From NCBI GenBank assembly GCA_028822575.1, contig JAPKDN010000122.1, forward strand, positions 1 to 8,093: a stretch of 8,093 nt of DNA. The letters run 5' to 3'. Below the pieces are notes generated by a model that had not been told where the DNA came from, made no database searches, and saw only the letters and a program-made list of their open reading frames with translations. The DNA is from Alphaproteobacteria bacterium. Its GTDB lineage: Bacteria; Pseudomonadota; Alphaproteobacteria; Thalassobaculales; Thalassobaculaceae. Position numbers and translations under genes: made by a program. Shown here piece by piece: positions 6,173 to 8,093 of the stretch (positions are counted from its first letter, which is position 1; each line of letters starts with the position of its first letter).

Positions 6173-7255
6173 CTACCAAGGCACCCCGATCTGATCGGAG
6201 GGGTTCGCGACCAGATCGGCGAGCTCGGGCCAACCCTCAACGGCTTGCCTGGTTTCGGCGAAATTTTGGAGTTTCAGGCGACCATCGGCCCATAGAGGTG
6301 TGCCGTCGATGGTGACGGTCGGGTCCAGCACCATCCAGCAGATCTCACCAGGGGCGTAGGCGCCGCAGGTGTGGATGTGAAGGAAGCGTGGGTTCATGAA
6401 CACCGTATTCGACCAACGGTCGGGATCACCCGCCGCGTCGGCGGTGTAGGCCGTTCCGGGGTGAATACCCGCGTGCCAGGAATGCACGAAATTGGGGTCG
6501 ATACCGAAGAGATCGGCGACTCTTTTATAATGAGCCTCGATCTGGCCGACGACCGTGGGGTCGCCCCGAAAACCATCGATCCTGCCGGCGTCGACATCGA
6601 CGAAGACGGTCTTTTCAATGGCGACCGACGGCGGATCGTAGACTCTTGAACCCGTCGGCGTCAGGAATCGGGCGAGGGCGACTGATCCGGAAAAATCCGC
6701 AGCGCCGACGGGTTGCGGCACGCCAAGTGGAAAGCGCCGCACACCGACATCGGCTCCCTCGTCATCGCTCTGGCCGCTCACGCCGCCGGAAAGTGACGTG
6801 CCGAGCGAGCAAGTTATTTCGATCCGCTCGGCGCCAACAAGGACGGTATTGACGGATTTCTTCAGTTCGATGAAAGCGTGATGGTGGCCCCGACCATACG
6901 GGGACGCGAGCATCTCGATATCCCGGATATAGATCATGACGACCTTCTTGCCGGCGGGCGGTTCGGCGAAGCGATCCTGGTCGCCGATCCGGGCGAAGAA
7001 AATGGTGCAATCATGCGCGGCCATGGCCGCCACGACCCGCGGGTCGCGATCGTTGCTCGGCTCGCCGACCTCTAGAAGCGTTGTCGCCAACCCCATTTCC
7101 CGGGCTTCCGCCGCGAGTGCCAATGGAGCTTCCCTGTCGTACCAACCCAGACCCGGTTGCTCGTGAATGATGACGAGGCTGTCGCTTGCGTCCAGGTCGG
7201 CGCAGTTGATCAAGATGTTTCGCGCGCCTTCGGCGATATCTTCTTTGGTGGTCAT
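6173..7255 (-). CDS. M29 aminopeptidase / NicX-like metalloenzyme (superfamily-level call)
   Basis: Uncharacterised 360-residue protein, probably cytosolic. The overall plan resembles the M29 leucyl aminopeptidase (aminopeptidase T) superfamily, which also contains the Fe(II) ring-cleaving dioxygenase NicX (2,5-dihydroxypyridine 5,6-dioxygenase, about 350 residues). Seen: an N-terminal Rossmann-like half (residues 6-64, DSLVIIHE...ALAAEAREMGLATTLLEVG), a middle part, then VFVDVDAGRIDGFRGD at 217-232, recalling the 'xIxGGxEA' step of NicX, followed by VHSWHAGIHPG (257-267; H258, H261, H265) and FLHIHTCG (291-298; H293, H295, C297). In NicX the ligands are, as I recall, one His in the first segment and HxD in the second; here the second reads HIH. 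Whether it is a peptidase, dioxygenase or something else is open. It starts at ATG 7255, overlapping the regulator stop as ATGA, with GGGGA upstream (7263-7267). Convergent with the copper ATPase, 28 bases apart. Confidence 0.6.
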   Translation of the reverse strand: MTTKEDIAEGARNILINCADLDASDSLVIIHEQPGLGWYDREAPLALAAEAREMGLATTLLEVGEPSNDRDPRVVAAMAAHDCTIFFARIGDQDRFAEPPAGKKVVMIYIRDIEMLASPYGRGHHHAFIELKKSVNTVLVGAERIEITCSLGTSLSGGVSGQSDDEGADVGVRRFPLGVPQPVGAADFSGSVALARFLTPTGSRVYDPPSVAIEKTVFVDVDAGRIDGFRGDPTVVGQIEAHYKRVADLFGIDPNFVHSWHAGIHPGTAYTADAAGDPDRWSNTVFMNPRFLHIHTCGAYAPGEICWMVLDPTVTIDGTPLWADGRLKLQNFAETRQAVEGWPELADLVANPSDQIGVPW

Positions 7256-7851
7256 TTTCGGATCCCCGCCTGAACACTCAAAAAAGTAAAAACATCGGTC
7301 AGAACCGATTTAAAACCATAACGTAACTCCGCGTCGAGGCTCAGGCTGTCGCCGACGCAAAGCGTGAGCTCTTGCTGCCCATATTCGAAAACCGCTTCGC
7401 CCTCAAGCGCATGGACGAAGACAACACCGTGGCCGACATAGATTGGCGGCCGAGCCTCTTGGCGTTCCAGGGTCACCAGATGTGCCTCGAATTGCATGTC
7501 ATGACGACGATGGAAAGCGAGATTGGTGCACTCATGGCGGTGCGTGTCGGCGATACGCACCGATTTGCGTTCATCGCCTTTTTTGACATGGGTAATGTTG
7601 GCGTGGCGCGCCGCTGTTTCGCGAAACAGGCTGACCAGGGGCACATCCAGTGCCCCGCTCAGGGCGTCCAATGTCGAAATCGACGGGGAGACTTGGCCGT
7701 TCTCGACGCGGCTTATCATGGCGGCCGAGACCTTGGCATGAGTGGCGAGTTGCCGGGCGGTGAGACCCCGGCTCTCTCGAAGATCGCGTAACGCCGCGCC
7801 GATGGCACGGCCCGTCGTCTGGGTCAGTTCTGCCGGGGGTTTAGGCGGCAC
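7252..7851 (-). CDS. XRE-family transcriptional regulator with C-terminal cupin domain
   Basis: DNA-binding regulator, 199 residues. Helix-turn-helix of the Cro/CI (HTH_3) type at residues 17-75 with the usual LTARQLATHAKVSAAMISRVE and NGQVSPSISTL, followed by a cupin fold at about 110-195 (EGEAVFEYGQQELTLCVGDSL is the cupin core). This PuuR/SutR-like layout usually senses a small ligand of the adjacent pathway. The usual cupin metal histidines are not evident: the first motif reads YVGHGVVFVHALEGE and the later PHxF-like site reads RYGF, so ligand binding may be metal-free or altered. The frame is open upstream to TTG 7950, but that would overlap the oxygenase by 95 bases without a ribosome binding site. 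I chose GTG at 7851, four bases after the oxygenase stop; its Shine-Dalgarno is weak (TTAGG), so coupling to upstream translation is likely. It overlaps the M29-like gene by four bases. Confidence 0.82.
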   Translation of the reverse strand: MPPKPPAELTQTTGRAIGAALRDLRESRGLTARQLATHAKVSAAMISRVENGQVSPSISTLDALSGALDVPLVSLFRETAARHANITHVKKGDERKSVRIADTHRHECTNLAFHRRHDMQFEAHLVTLERQEARPPIYVGHGVVFVHALEGEAVFEYGQQELTLCVGDSLSLDAELRYGFKSVLTDVFTFLSVQAGIRK

Positions 7852-7855
7852 GGGC

Positions 7856-8093
7856 CTAACGCGCCCGATAGGAGAAGGCTTTCTCGAACCGCCAAATGAG
7901 ATAGTCGCCGCAGGTAATGGGGGCGTCCTTGATAGCGGCGGTGGCACCAAAAATGTCGCGGGCGTCGATCATCGTGGTCGGGTCTGGATCGAACGCCAAA
8001 ACCAGGGACAACCGCTCTAGCCCGGAACTATTGACGACCCTGTGCGGTGTTGATTTGTAAGCCCCATTGGTCCAGCGCGATAACAGATCCGCC
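7856..8093 (-). CDS. 2-oxoglutarate/Fe(II) oxygenase, isopenicillin N synthase-like, C-terminal part
   Basis: The last 78 residues of a gene that starts beyond the right edge; no start codon lies inside the window. Read on the minus strand from base 8092 it gives DLLSRWTNGAYKSTPHRVV, then SSGLERLSLVLAFDPDP, and ends GDYLIWRFEKAFSYRAR with TAG at 7858-7856. This is the C-terminal half of the jelly-roll core of 2OG-Fe(II) dioxygenases (PF03171-type): His17 of the fragment in STPHRVV is the distal iron ligand, and Arg27-x-Ser29 is the RxS motif that holds the 2-oxoglutarate carboxylate (shared by isopenicillin N synthase). The upstream HxD lies outside. Family members hydroxylate, desaturate or cyclise small molecules using O2; the substrate here is unknown. 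It is the first visible gene of an operon with the XRE/cupin regulator (four bases apart) and the M29-like protein. Confidence 0.88.
   Translation of the reverse strand, partial: ADLLSRWTNGAYKSTPHRVVNSSGLERLSLVLAFDPDPTTMIDARDIFGATAAIKDAPITCGDYLIWRFEKAFSYRAR

Noticed and set aside
7852..7950. Upstream TTG (7950) or GTG (7947) start of the XRE/cupin regulator
   Set aside because: It would overlap the 2OG oxygenase coding sequence by about 95 bases, adds a Pro-rich stretch with no domain, and has no ribosome binding site.
7742..8020. Plus-strand frame at the right end as a small gene
   Set aside because: It lies opposite the regulator and the oxygenase fragment, both of which have clear family motifs.

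Overview
The window is GC-rich (codon third positions mostly G or C) and tightly packed. Gene order and protein types suggest a proteobacterium, most likely an alphaproteobacterium with a broad catabolic repertoire. That assignment is an impression from composition and gene families, not a phylogenetic result. I see no rRNA, tRNA, CRISPR array, insertion sequence or phage gene, and no stretch above 300 bases without a gene.

Left part (1-3580): the end of an unrecognised plus-strand reading frame (1-213) meets a minus-strand pair. In that pair an atypical short-chain dehydrogenase/reductase (SDR, 1716-1015) is followed closely by a 2-keto-4-pentenoate hydratase/fumarylacetoacetase-like enzyme (1004-216). 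Across a 179-base divergent control region with two inverted repeats, two more SDRs run rightward (1896-2744 and 2801-3580). Three SDRs plus a hydratase look like a catabolic or detoxification locus for a carbonyl/alcohol or ring-cleavage-type substrate. The substrate cannot be read from sequence.

Middle (3581-6144): a copper-exporting P1B-1 ATPase forms its own transcription unit. Its promoter has the MerR/CueR architecture: a -35 box, a long 19-base spacer and a dyad ACCTTCC-N7-GGAAG. Its N-terminus carries two YHS domains and one heavy-metal-binding domain instead of the classical HMA domain.

Right part (6173-8093): a minus-strand operon. It begins outside the window with an isopenicillin-N-synthase-like 2-oxoglutarate/Fe(II) oxygenase, of which only the last 78 residues are present and which has no start codon inside the window. 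It continues with an XRE-type helix-turn-helix/cupin regulator and ends with a protein resembling the M29 aminopeptidase / NicX dioxygenase superfamily. Regulator and M29-like gene overlap by ATGA, so they are probably translationally coupled. Oxygenase, regulator and putative metalloenzyme together suggest a small self-regulated degradation or modification pathway. This is the least characterised part of the window.
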